Of a DNA stretch of 64,000 nt, positions 8,270-16,303 are shown one piece after another. How positions within the stretch are numbered: position 1 is the first letter of the stretch; every line of letters starts with the position of its first letter. Under the pieces are notes generated by a model. It was not told the origin of the DNA. It was given only the letters and a program-made list of their open reading frames with translations, and made no database searches. Position numbers and translations under genes: made by a program. Location of the stretch: NCBI RefSeq assembly GCF_004570345.1, contig NZ_SPQM01000008.1, positions 1-64,000 on the forward strand, written 5' to 3'. This DNA is from Blastococcus sp. CT_GayMR20. GTDB taxonomy: Bacteria; Actinomycetota; Actinomycetes; Mycobacteriales; Geodermatophilaceae.

Positions 8270-8650
8270 GTGCTGCTCGCTGCCGGGGTCGCCGTCCTGC
8301 ACGCGGCTGCGGTCCTGTTCATGCTCACCGGGTCGCTGCTCGCGCTGCGGTGGCCCCGGGTGCTGTGGCTGCACGTGCCGGTCAGCCTGGCGATCCTCGC
8401 GCTGTACCTGACCGACTCGGACTGCCCGCTCACCACCTGGGAGCTGCAGCTGCGGGAACGCTCGGGGGAGCCCGGCTACGACGGCGGGTTCATCGGGCAC
8501 TACATCACCGCGCCGATGGGGTTCCCGATCGAGGCGACGTCCACCCAGGTCGGCATCTACGTCGTGGCGTTCCTGCCGAACCTCATCGGCTACGGCCTGC
8601 TGCTGGCCCGGGCCCTCCGCGCGAGGGACGCCGTCCGCTCGCCGGTGTGA
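8270..8650 (+). CDS. DUF2784 family membrane protein
   Basis: A 126-residue protein with three to four predicted membrane helices (about 2-24, 28-48, 88-115) and the family hallmark TDSDCPLTTWELQLRER between helices two and three, then GGFIGHYI. It starts at GTG 8270. Its function is unknown, and the conserved Cys and charged residues suggest more than a simple anchor. It ends one base before the stop codon of the convergent glycosyltransferase gene. Confidence 0.85.
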   Translation: MLLAAGVAVLHAAAVLFMLTGSLLALRWPRVLWLHVPVSLAILALYLTDSDCPLTTWELQLRERSGEPGYDGGFIGHYITAPMGFPIEATSTQVGIYVVAFLPNLIGYGLLLARALRARDAVRSPV

Positions 8651-9772
8651 TCAGCGGGCCAGCGCGGCGAGCGGCTCGACCAGCTCGGCCGGCGCAGGCA
8701 TGCCGGCGATCTCGTCGGCCACGTCGCGGGACGCCTGCTTCAGTGCTGGATCGCCGACCAGACGACGGAGATCGGCGGGGGTGATCTGCTCGGTGGGGAT
8801 CGCCAGGCCGACGCCGCGGGCAGCGACGAGCTCGGCGTTCACCGCCCGGTCGCCGGCCCCCGGGGTGACCAGTTGCGGGATGCCGGCGGCCAGCGCCGTC
8901 AGGATCGTGCCGGCACCGCCGTGGTGCACGGTGGCTGCGGCCGCCGGGAAGACCGCCGGGAACGGGAGCCACTCGGTGGTCCGGACGTTGGCCGGCAGCG
9001 GTCCGCGGCTGACGTGCTTGTCCGGCCGGGCGAGGACGATCTCGACGTCCATCCCGGCTGCCGCCTCTACCACCCGGCTCATCAGCCGATCGGGACGCGG
9101 ATCGGCCACCGTGCTGCGGCTGACGATGATCCGCGGCCGGGCGCCGGGGCGGGTGAGGTCCGCCGGCGCCGCACCGTCCCCGGGAACGGGGACGAACCGC
9201 ATCGGCCGGCCACGCCGGGAGCCGACGAGGCTGGGCGGTGCCGTGCCCAGCACCTCGGCGGGTTCGGGCAGGTGCACGAGGCCGTGCCGGCGGGCCACCC
9301 CGCCCAGCCGTGCGGCCGTGACCGCGAACAGCCGCTCCGCGTCGAAGAACGTCATGTTGACGACGACCAACGGCACCCCACGACGGACGGCGGCGAGGGC
9401 TCCGACCGCGGCCAGCGCCTCCTGGACGACGATGTCCGGCCGCCATTCGTCGGCGAGCCGGACGACTCCATCGGCCATCCGGGCACCGAGCGCCGAGAAC
9501 AGGACGCCGACGAAGGAGGGTTCCCGCTCCTCACCCGCGGCGGCGCGGCGTGCCTGCAGGGGGTGCGCCAGCGCCTGGCCCATGAACACCGGCATGACCC
9601 GGAGCCCGGGCGCGACGTCCCGGACGTCCAGCCCGCTCGATCTCCCCGCCGCCAGTCCCTCGGGCCCGGTCGCGAGGACGACGTCGTGTCCGGCGTCGCG
9701 CAGCGCGATGGCGAGGGGGAGCAGCGGCTGGACGTGGCCGACCATCGGTGAGGCGACGAAGAGCGCCCGCAT
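8651..9772 (-). CDS. GT1-family (UDP-glycosyltransferase-like) glycosyltransferase
   Basis: The 373-residue protein has the two Rossmann-like domains of GT-B enzymes. The N-terminus reads MRALFVASPMVGHVQPLLPL, with the GHVxP typical of macrolide and glycolipid glycosyltransferases. The C-terminal domain carries the nucleotide-sugar motif HHGGAGT and PGAGDRAVNAELV. Members attach sugars to macrolides, glycolipids or other lipophilic acceptors. The acceptor here is unknown. ATG 9772 was chosen because the family starts directly at this beta strand. The longer ORF adds 11 residues with no similarity to the family. Confidence 0.85.
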   Translation of the reverse strand: MRALFVASPMVGHVQPLLPLAIALRDAGHDVVLATGPEGLAAGRSSGLDVRDVAPGLRVMPVFMGQALAHPLQARRAAAGEEREPSFVGVLFSALGARMADGVVRLADEWRPDIVVQEALAAVGALAAVRRGVPLVVVNMTFFDAERLFAVTAARLGGVARRHGLVHLPEPAEVLGTAPPSLVGSRRGRPMRFVPVPGDGAAPADLTRPGARPRIIVSRSTVADPRPDRLMSRVVEAAAGMDVEIVLARPDKHVSRGPLPANVRTTEWLPFPAVFPAAAATVHHGGAGTILTALAAGIPQLVTPGAGDRAVNAELVAARGVGLAIPTEQITPADLRRLVGDPALKQASRDVADEIAGMPAPAELVEPLAALAR

Positions 9773-9841
9773 GCGGTCAGACTGGCCGCACGCCCGTTGC
9801 GGCACAAGGGAGTTCGGACCGCTGTGCGGGCGGCGGACGGG

Positions 9842-10672
9842 CTACTCGAACGAATGCTCGGGGCCGGGGAAGGTCCCGCCACGGACGTCGTCGGCGTACT
9901 CCTTGGCCGCGCGCAGCAGTTGGGCCCGCAGGTCGGCGTACTTCTTCACGAACTTCGGGACCCGCCCGCCCGTGTAGCCGGCCATGTCCGGCCAGACCAG
10001 CACCTGGGCGTCGCAGTCCACACCGGCACCGATGCCGATCGTCGGGATGGCCAGCTCCTTGGTGACCTGCCCGGCGATCTCGGCGGGCACCATCTCCATC
10101 ACGACGGCGAACGCCCCGGCCTCCTGGACCGCGAGCGCGTCCTCCATCAGCTTCTCGGCGCCGGCCCCGCGGCCCTGCACGCGGAACCCCCCGAGGGCGT
10201 GCTCGCTCTGCGGCGTGAAGCCGATGTGGGCCATGACCGGGATGCCGGACTCCACGATCTTCCTGATCTGCGGCGCGACCCGGACGCCGCCCTCGAGCTT
10301 GACCGCCTGCGCACCGCCCTCCTTCAGGAACCGGAAGGCAGTGGCCAGCGCCTGGTCGGGGCCGGCCTCGTAGCTGCCGAACGGCATGTCCGCGACGACC
10401 ATGGTCCGCTGCGTCGAGCGGGTCACCGCCTTGGTCAGCAGCAGGATGTCGTCGACGGTCACCGGCACCGTGCTGGTCAGCCCGAGGACGACGTTGCCCG
10501 CGGAGTCGCCCACGAGCAGGACGGGGATGCCGGCCTCCTCGAACACCGAGGCGCTCACGGTGTCGTAGGCGGTGAGCATCGCCCACTTCTCGCCGCGCTC
10601 CTTCGCCTGCTGGAGGTGGTGCACACGCACCCGCGCGGCGGTGCCCCCGCCGTAGACCACGGACTCGCTCAT
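9842..10672 (-). CDS. panB: 3-methyl-2-oxobutanoate hydroxymethyltransferase (PanB)
   Basis: The 276-residue protein makes ketopantoate from alpha-ketoisovalerate and 5,10-methylene-THF, the first committed step toward pantothenate and CoA. It shows the family signatures: [59 protein letters not shown] and TIGIGAG. Metal-binding Asp and Glu residues are in those motifs. The ATG at 10672 has an AAGGAGC site and overlaps the nadE stop by 4 nt (ATGA), which implies translational coupling to nadE. panC and panD are not in the window. Confidence 0.97.
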   Translation of the reverse strand: MSESVVYGGGTAARVRVHHLQQAKERGEKWAMLTAYDTVSASVFEEAGIPVLLVGDSAGNVVLGLTSTVPVTVDDILLLTKAVTRSTQRTMVVADMPFGSYEAGPDQALATAFRFLKEGGAQAVKLEGGVRVAPQIRKIVESGIPVMAHIGFTPQSEHALGGFRVQGRGAGAEKLMEDALAVQEAGAFAVVMEMVPAEIAGQVTKELAIPTIGIGAGVDCDAQVLVWPDMAGYTGGRVPKFVKKYADLRAQLLRAAKEYADDVRGGTFPGPEHSFE

Positions 10673-12510
10673 GAGTGGGCTGCTCCTTCGCGCACGCTCG
10701 GCAGGGACTCGCGCCAGCGGTTGGTGATGGGCAGGCGCCGGTCCCGGCCGAACGCCTTCAAGCTGATCTTCGTTCCCGGCGCCGACTGGCGGCGCTTGAA
10801 CTCGGCCGCGTCCACCAGCCGCAGCACGCGGGCCACCGTCTCGGCGTCGTGCCCTCGCTCGAGGAGCTGGGCCATGCCGAGGTCGCCGTCGACGTAGTCG
10901 GCGATGATCGCGTCGAGCTCGTCGTAGGCGGGGAGGGAGTCGCTGTCGACCTGGCCCGGGGCCAGCTCCGCCGACGGCGGCTTGTCGATGCAGTGCTGGG
11001 GGATGGGCTCCACCTCGCCGCGCGTGCGGGCCTGGCGGTTGCGCCAGCGGGCCAGCTCCCACACCAGGGTCTTGGGCACGTCCTTGATCGGGCCGAAACC
11101 GCCCGCCGAGTCGCCGTACAGCGTCGAGTACCCGACGGCGACCTCGCTCTTGTTGCCGGTCGTCAGCAGCAGGTGCCCGTGCTGGTTGGACAGCCCCATG
11201 AGGAGGGTGCCGCGCACCCGCGCCTGCAGGTTCTCGGCCGCGACCCCGGTGAGCTCCACCGAGCCGTGGTACGCGTCGACCATCGGCGCGATCGGCACGA
11301 CCGAGTAGTGCAGTCCCACGCGGTCGGCCAGCTCCTGGGCGTCGCTGAGCGAGTGCGCGCTGGAGTGGACCGACGGCATTCCGACGCCGTGCACCCGGTC
11401 CGCGCCGAGCGCGTCGGCCGCGACCACGGCCACGACCGCGGAGTCGATCCCGCCGGAGAGGCCGAGCACGACCGAGGGCATGCCGTTCTTCTCGATGAAG
11501 TCGCGCAGGCCCAGCACCAGGGCGCGCCAGACCTCCTCGCAGTCGGTCAGCGGCTCGGCGACCGAGCCCGGCCGCGCCTCGAACGCCTGCACCGGCTCCT
11601 CCGAGAGGACGTGCCGGGTGACCGTCATCGGCCCGATCCGGCCGTCACGGCGTTCGGGGACGGCCGACGGATCGATCGCGAGGTCGACGGTCAGCAGGTG
11701 CTCGACGAACTGCGGCGCGCGGGCCAGCAGGTCACCGGTGGGGGAGACGGCCAGCGAGTCGCCGTCGAAGACGAGCTCGTCCTGGCCGCCGACCTGGTTG
11801 CAGTAGACGACCGTCGCCCGCGCCTCTGCCGCCCGGCGGCGGACCAGCGGCAGCCGCAGGTCGTCCTTGGCGCGCTCGTACGGCGACGCGTTGGGGGAGA
11901 CGACGAGGTCGACCCCGGCCTGGCCGGCGACGCCGCACGGTCCGCCCTCCACCCAGAGGTCCTCGCAGATGGTGAGCGCCACGTCGATCCCGCGGAAGCG
12001 CACGACCGGCAGCTCGGTGCCCGGCACGAAGTAGCGCGCCTCGTCGAAGACGCCGTAGTTGGGCAGGTGCCGTTTGTAGTAGCGGACGACGACCTCGCCG
12101 CCGTGCAGCAGCGCGGCGGCGTTGCGCGGGGCACCGCGGCGCGGGTTGGCGTCGCCGGGGGAGTCGAGGTCGTCGGTCGGTGTGTGGTCGACCGGGGCCG
12201 GCCCCGCGCCTTCGGTGTGCGCCAGGTATCCCACGACCACGGCGACCTCCCCGAACCCGTCCTCGGCGAGGCGGGTCGCGAGGTCGACGAGGGCGTGCTC
12301 GCTGGCGGAGGCGAAGGACTCACGCAGCACCAGGTCCTCGGCGGGGTAGCCGGTCAGGGTCATCTCGGGGAAGACGACGAGGTGCGCGCCCTCCCCGGCG
12401 GCCTTCGCCGTCCACGTGCGGACCAGGTCGGAGTTGCCCGCCAGGTCGCCGACGCGGGTGTCGATCTGGGCCAGCCCCACCCGCAACTGCACCTGCTGCC
12501 GATCGCTCAC
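10669..12510 (-). CDS. nadE: Glutamine-dependent NAD+ synthetase
   Basis: The 613-residue protein fuses an N-terminal nitrilase/glutaminase domain with a C-terminal ATP-pyrophosphatase amidating domain, and makes NAD+ from deamido-NAD+ with glutamine. The nitrilase triad is visible: Glu in [10 protein letters not shown], Lys in [10 protein letters not shown] and Cys in LTICEDLW. The synthetase P-loop is GLSGGIDSA. The start is placed at GTG 12510 ([15 protein letters not shown]), with AGGA 8 nt upstream. A longer reading from 12573 would translate through an 11-G tract into a proline run and is not favoured. It overlaps panB by 4 nt and follows the slipin gene. Confidence 0.95.
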   Translation of the reverse strand: MSDRQQVQLRVGLAQIDTRVGDLAGNSDLVRTWTAKAAGEGAHLVVFPEMTLTGYPAEDLVLRESFASASEHALVDLATRLAEDGFGEVAVVVGYLAHTEGAGPAPVDHTPTDDLDSPGDANPRRGAPRNAAALLHGGEVVVRYYKRHLPNYGVFDEARYFVPGTELPVVRFRGIDVALTICEDLWVEGGPCGVAGQAGVDLVVSPNASPYERAKDDLRLPLVRRRAAEARATVVYCNQVGGQDELVFDGDSLAVSPTGDLLARAPQFVEHLLTVDLAIDPSAVPERRDGRIGPMTVTRHVLSEEPVQAFEARPGSVAEPLTDCEEVWRALVLGLRDFIEKNGMPSVVLGLSGGIDSAVVAVVAADALGADRVHGVGMPSVHSSAHSLSDAQELADRVGLHYSVVPIAPMVDAYHGSVELTGVAAENLQARVRGTLLMGLSNQHGHLLLTTGNKSEVAVGYSTLYGDSAGGFGPIKDVPKTLVWELARWRNRQARTRGEVEPIPQHCIDKPPSAELAPGQVDSDSLPAYDELDAIIADYVDGDLGMAQLLERGHDAETVARVLRLVDAAEFKRRQSAPGTKISLKAFGRDRRLPITNRWRESLPSVREGAAHS

Positions 12511-12551
12511 GGGCACATCCTCGTCTCGCCGCCCGGTGGGGGGCCAGACGA

Positions 12552-12562
12552 GGGGGGGGGGG
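12552..12562. repeat. Homopolymer tract of 11 G
   Basis: Eleven consecutive G residues (11 C on the coding strand) lie in the 72-nt gap between the slipin stop and the nadE start. Such tracts are prone to slippage in replication and to miscounting in sequencing. Here it lies about 41-52 nt upstream of the nadE start. Confidence 0.8.
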
Positions 12563-12582
12563 ACCGGCGTCACGCCGACGGC

Positions 12583-13428
12583 TCAGCGCCCGTTGGCCCC
12601 GCGCGCCGCCGGGCCGGGCACGGCCGCCCGTGGCTCCGGAACCTCGGCGGTGGACGGCGTCGTCCCGGCGTCGGGGGTGGCCCGCTCCAGGAAGCGGAGC
12701 AGCTCGACCGGGAACGGCAGGACCAGCGTCGAGTTCTTCTCGGCCGCGACCTCGACGACGGTCTGGAGCAGGCGGAGCTGCAGCGCCGCCGGGTGCGCGG
12801 CCATCACCTCGGCGGCCTGCGCCAGCTTCTCCGACGCCTGCAGCTCGCCCTCCGCGGTGATGACCCGCGACCGCCGTTCCCGCTCGGCCTCCGCCTGGCG
12901 GGACATCGACCGCTTCATGGACTCCGGCAGTGCGACGTCCTTGATGTCGACCCGGTCGATGTGGATGCCCCAGTCGACGGCGGGACTGTCCAGCATCAGC
13001 TCGAGGCCCTGGTTGAGCCGCTCGCGGTTGGACAGCAGGTCGTCGAGCTCGCTCTTGCCGATGATCGACCGCAGCGACGCCTGGGCGACCTGGGCGATCG
13101 CCGCCTCGTAGCTCTGCACGCCCACGACGACCCGCACCGGGTCGAACACCTTGAAGTAGACGACGGCGTCGACCTTCACGGTGACGTTGTCGCGCGTGAT
13201 GCCCTCCTGTGCGGGCACCGGCATGGTGATGACCTGCATGTTCACCTTGTGCAGCCGGTCGGCGACCGGGGCGATGAAGGTCAGGCCCGGTTCGCGGACC
13301 TCGCCCCGCAACCGGCCGAAGCGGAGCAGCACACCCTTCTCGAACTGGGTGACGACCCGGACGCTGGCGCCCAGCAGCACCAGCACCACGAGGGCCAGGA
13401 TCGCGAGAACTGCGAGAACGACGTCCAT
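12583..13428 (-). CDS. Slipin/stomatin-like SPFH-domain membrane protein
   Basis: The 281-residue protein has one N-terminal membrane helix (about 3-23) followed by an SPFH/band 7 domain (GVLLRFGRLRGEVREPGLTF, then VKVDAVVYFKVFDP), a helical coil rich in Glu/Arg (AEAERERRSRVI), and a Pro/Ala tail. Slipins form ring assemblies in the membrane and scaffold proteases or channels. No NfeD partner is beside it. An alternative start four codons earlier (13440) exists. It precedes nadE-panB on the same strand. Confidence 0.92.
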   Translation of the reverse strand: MDVVLAVLAILALVVLVLLGASVRVVTQFEKGVLLRFGRLRGEVREPGLTFIAPVADRLHKVNMQVITMPVPAQEGITRDNVTVKVDAVVYFKVFDPVRVVVGVQSYEAAIAQVAQASLRSIIGKSELDDLLSNRERLNQGLELMLDSPAVDWGIHIDRVDIKDVALPESMKRSMSRQAEAERERRSRVITAEGELQASEKLAQAAEVMAAHPAALQLRLLQTVVEVAAEKNSTLVLPFPVELLRFLERATPDAGTTPSTAEVPEPRAAVPGPAARGANGR

Positions 13429-13608
13429 GTCGGCCTCCATCGGCGCCGACGTCCGACGGGTCTGGAGGTGGCCGGCGGCCTCGACGTCCTGAGTGCGCCC
13501 AGCGTAGATCCGTTCCGCGTCCTCCGGTGCCCTGTACGGCCTGCTGTGGGAGGACGCTCGTCCCCGTCAGGAGTTCTTCGCCCTCACCGGCTCGGGAGGC
13601 TGACCGCC

Positions 13609-14838
13609 ATGCCTGTTCAGGAACCGTTCGTCATCGTCGGCGGGGGGCTGGCCGGCGCCAAGGCCGCCGAGACCCTCCGGTCCGAGGGTTTCGACGGCCC
13701 ACTGGTCCTCGTGGCGGAGGAGCCCGAGCTGCCCTACGAGCGGCCGCCGTTGTCCAAGGGCTACCTGCTCGGGAAGTCCCCGCGCGCCAGCGCGCAGGTC
13801 CACGACGCCGGGTGGTACGGGACGCACGACGTCGACCTGCGGGCCGGAGTCGGCGCGACGTCCCTGGACCCGGGCGCGCACCGCCTGACGCTCGACACGG
13901 GGGAGGAGCTCGGCTACGCGAAGCTGCTGCTGGCCACCGGCTCGTCCGCACGGCGGTTGCCCGTCCCGGGCGCCGACCTGGACGGCGTCCGGTACCTGCG
14001 CACCCTCGCCGACTCCGACCGCCTCGTCGCCGACCTCTCCGGTGGCGGCCGCACCGTCCTGGTCGTGGGCGCCGGATGGATCGGCCTCGAGGTCGCCGCG
14101 GCCGCACGCCAGCACGGCAACGCGGTGACGGTCGTCGAGCCGCAGCCCACCCCGCTGCACGCCGTCCTCGGCCCGGAGATGGGGAAGGTGTTCGCCCGAC
14201 TGCACCGCGGCCACGGCGTCGACCTGTTCACCGACACCACCGTCCGCGAGTTCCGCGGAACCGGTGGGCGGGTGGAGGCCGTCGTCACCGACGGCCACGC
14301 CGGGCTGCCCGCCGACGTCGTCGTCGTCGGGATCGGTGCGGTGCCGAACACCGGCCTCGCCGCGGCGGCCGGGTTGGACGTCGACAACGGCATCGTCACC
14401 GACCACTCCCTCCGCACGTCGGCGCCCGACGTCTTCGCGGCAGGGGACGTCGCGTCGGCGTTCTCACCGCTCTACGGCCGGTACGTGCGCGTGGAGCACT
14501 GGGCGAACGCGCTGAACCAGGGTCCGGCAGCGGCCCGGTCGATGCTCGGTCAGGAGGTCACCTACGACCGGGTGCCGTACTTCTACACCGACCAGTACGA
14601 CCTGGGCATGGAGTACTCGGGGCTGGCCGGCCCCGGGGCCACGGTGGTCTGCCGGGGCGCCCCGGAGAGCGGGGAGTTCATCGCGTTCTGGATGGAGGAG
14701 GGGCGGGTCACCGCCGGCATGAACGTCAACGTCTGGGACGTCACCGGCCCCATCCAGCAGCTGATCCGGATGCGCCGGCAGGTGCCCGTCGCCTCGCTCA
14801 CCGACCCGGGGACGCCGCTGGAGCGGCTGGCCTCCTGA
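13609..14838 (+). CDS. NAD(P)/FAD-dependent oxidoreductase, ferredoxin (putidaredoxin/rhodocoxin) reductase type
   Basis: The 409-residue protein has two dinucleotide-binding folds: FAD at FVIVGGGLAGAKAAETL (about 7-23) and NAD(P) at VLVVGAGWIGLEVAAAA (about 147-163). The second FAD motif SAPDVFAAGDVAS and the PYERPPLSK segment are typical of reductases feeding Rieske dioxygenases or P450s. The C-terminal domain (about 310-405) fits the family. No ferredoxin or P450 is adjacent, so it may serve several partners. The start ATG 13609 has GGGAGG 9 nt upstream. Confidence 0.9.
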   Translation: MPVQEPFVIVGGGLAGAKAAETLRSEGFDGPLVLVAEEPELPYERPPLSKGYLLGKSPRASAQVHDAGWYGTHDVDLRAGVGATSLDPGAHRLTLDTGEELGYAKLLLATGSSARRLPVPGADLDGVRYLRTLADSDRLVADLSGGGRTVLVVGAGWIGLEVAAAARQHGNAVTVVEPQPTPLHAVLGPEMGKVFARLHRGHGVDLFTDTTVREFRGTGGRVEAVVTDGHAGLPADVVVVGIGAVPNTGLAAAAGLDVDNGIVTDHSLRTSAPDVFAAGDVASAFSPLYGRYVRVEHWANALNQGPAAARSMLGQEVTYDRVPYFYTDQYDLGMEYSGLAGPGATVVCRGAPESGEFIAFWMEEGRVTAGMNVNVWDVTGPIQQLIRMRRQVPVASLTDPGTPLERLAS

Positions 14839-14850
14839 CCGCGACACGCA

Positions 14851-14892
14851 CCTCGTCGGCCGCCCGCCCGTGTGCGGAACGCCGCGACGAGG
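14851..14892. terminator. Inverted repeat after the flavoprotein gene
   Basis: CCTCGTCG (14851-14858) and CGACGAGG (14885-14892) form an 8-bp stem with a 26-nt loop, 13 nt after the stop. There is no T-run. It may act as a weak terminator before glnA2. Confidence 0.4.
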
Positions 14893-14917
14893 CAGGCTGG
14901 GGCCGAATCAAGACGCC

Positions 14918-14933
14918 GTCACACCCCGGAAAC
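14918..14933 (+). promoter_or_regulatory. Candidate GlnR box before glnA2
   Basis: GTCAC-n6-GAAAC matches the actinobacterial GlnR half-site pair gTnAC-n6-GaAAC at every specified base. It lies 14 nt before the glnA2 ATG, close enough to overlap the leader. A second pair at the expected spacing is not visible. The related and more complete site before glnA1 (45027-45064) supports it. Confidence 0.55.
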
Positions 14934-14947
14934 GAGCGGACGCGATC

Positions 14948-16297
14948 ATGGCGAGCATGGACCGACAGCAGGAGTTCGTCCTGCGCACCCTGGAAGAGCG
15001 TGACATCCGGTTCGTCCGGCTGTGGTTCACCGACGTCTCCGGCTACCTGAAGGCCGTCGCCGTGGCACCGGCCGAGATCGAGGCGGCCTTCGCCGAGGGC
15101 ATCGGCTTCGACGGCTCGGCGATCGAGGGCTTCGCCCGCGTCTACGAGTCGGACATGCTCGCCAAGCCCGACCCCGGCACGTTCCAGGTCATGCCCTCGG
15201 CCAAGGGGCAGCCCAGCGACACCGCGCGGATGTTCTGCGACATCACGCTGCCCGACGGGTCACCCGCCTGGGCCGACCCGCGGCACGTGCTGCGCCGGGC
15301 GCTGGCCAAGGCCGCCGACATGGGTTTCACCTTCTACACCCACCCCGAGATCGAGTTCTTCCTCCTGAAGGACCTGCCGACCGACGGCAGCCCGCCGCAG
15401 CCGGCCGACACCGGGGGCTACTTCGACCTGTCCACGCACAACGTGGCGCACGACTTCCGCCGGGAGGCGGTCTTCGCGCTGGAGGCCATGGGCATCTCGG
15501 TGGAGTTCAGCCACCACGAGGTCGCGCCCGGCCAGCAGGAGATCGACCTGCGCTACGCCGATGCGCTGTCCATGGCCGACAACATCATGACGCTGCGGCA
15601 CGTCGTCCGTGAGGTCGCGCTGGCGCAGGGCGTGCACGCCACCTTCATGCCCAAGCCGTTCACCGACCTGGCCGGCTCGGCGATGCACACCCACCTCTCG
15701 CTCTTCGAGGGCGACCGCAATGCCTTCCACGACGCCGCCGACCCGATGCGGCTGTCGGCGACCGGCAAGCAGTTCATCGCCGGCCTGCTCACCCACGCCC
15801 GCGAGTACACGGCCGTCACGAACCAGACGGTCAACTCCTACCGGCGCCTGCTCGCCGGCACCGAGGCGCCGACCGCCGCCACCTGGGGCCGCGCGAACCG
15901 GTCGGCGCTCGTCCGGCTGCCCTCGTACAAGCCGAGCAAGGCGCAGTCCGCCCGCGTCGAGGTGCGCTCGCCGGACTCCGCCTGCAACCCGTACCTGACC
16001 TTCGCCGTCCTCCTCGCCGCGGGACTGCGCGGGATCGAGAAGGGCTACGAGCTCCCGCCGGAGGCCGAGGACGACGTCTGGTCGCTCACCGACACCGAGC
16101 GGCGCGCGGCCGGCTACGAGGACCTGCCCGTCTCCCTGGGCGAGGCCCTCACCGCCATGCAGGGCAGCGAGCTGGTCGCCGAGACCCTCGGGGAGCACGT
16201 CTTCGAGTTCTTCCTCCGCAACAAGTGGGAGGAGTTCAACTCCTACCGGCAGAACGTCACGCCGTTCGAGCTGCGCCGCTACCTGCCCGGCCTGTAA
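14948..16297 (+). CDS. glnA2: Type I glutamine synthetase, GlnA2 type
   Basis: The 449-residue protein has the glutamine synthetase beta-grasp N-domain (VRLWFTDVSGYLKAVAV, GFDGSAIEGF) and the catalytic domain with EIEFFLL, HHEVAPGQQEIDLR, MPKPF, GSAMHTHLSL and NRSALVRLP. Glutamate, ammonia and ATP give glutamine. It is shorter than GlnA1 and resembles the mycobacterial GlnA2 that lies beside glnE. A Tyr occurs in KGYELPPEAED, near the site adenylylated in GlnA1, but the context differs, so control by GlnE is uncertain. ATG 14948 was chosen because 26 upstream codons look like leader. The candidate GlnR box ends 14 nt upstream. Confidence 0.95.
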   Translation: MASMDRQQEFVLRTLEERDIRFVRLWFTDVSGYLKAVAVAPAEIEAAFAEGIGFDGSAIEGFARVYESDMLAKPDPGTFQVMPSAKGQPSDTARMFCDITLPDGSPAWADPRHVLRRALAKAADMGFTFYTHPEIEFFLLKDLPTDGSPPQPADTGGYFDLSTHNVAHDFRREAVFALEAMGISVEFSHHEVAPGQQEIDLRYADALSMADNIMTLRHVVREVALAQGVHATFMPKPFTDLAGSAMHTHLSLFEGDRNAFHDAADPMRLSATGKQFIAGLLTHAREYTAVTNQTVNSYRRLLAGTEAPTAATWGRANRSALVRLPSYKPSKAQSARVEVRSPDSACNPYLTFAVLLAAGLRGIEKGYELPPEAEDDVWSLTDTERRAAGYEDLPVSLGEALTAMQGSELVAETLGEHVFEFFLRNKWEEFNSYRQNVTPFELRRYLPGL

Positions 16298-16303
16298 CCG
16301 GGG

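Noticed and set aside
10675..14838. A 1387-codon open frame antisense to nadE, panB and slipin
   Set aside because: Its start overlaps nadE on the opposite strand and it only stays open because of GC bias. The true gene in that frame begins at 13609.
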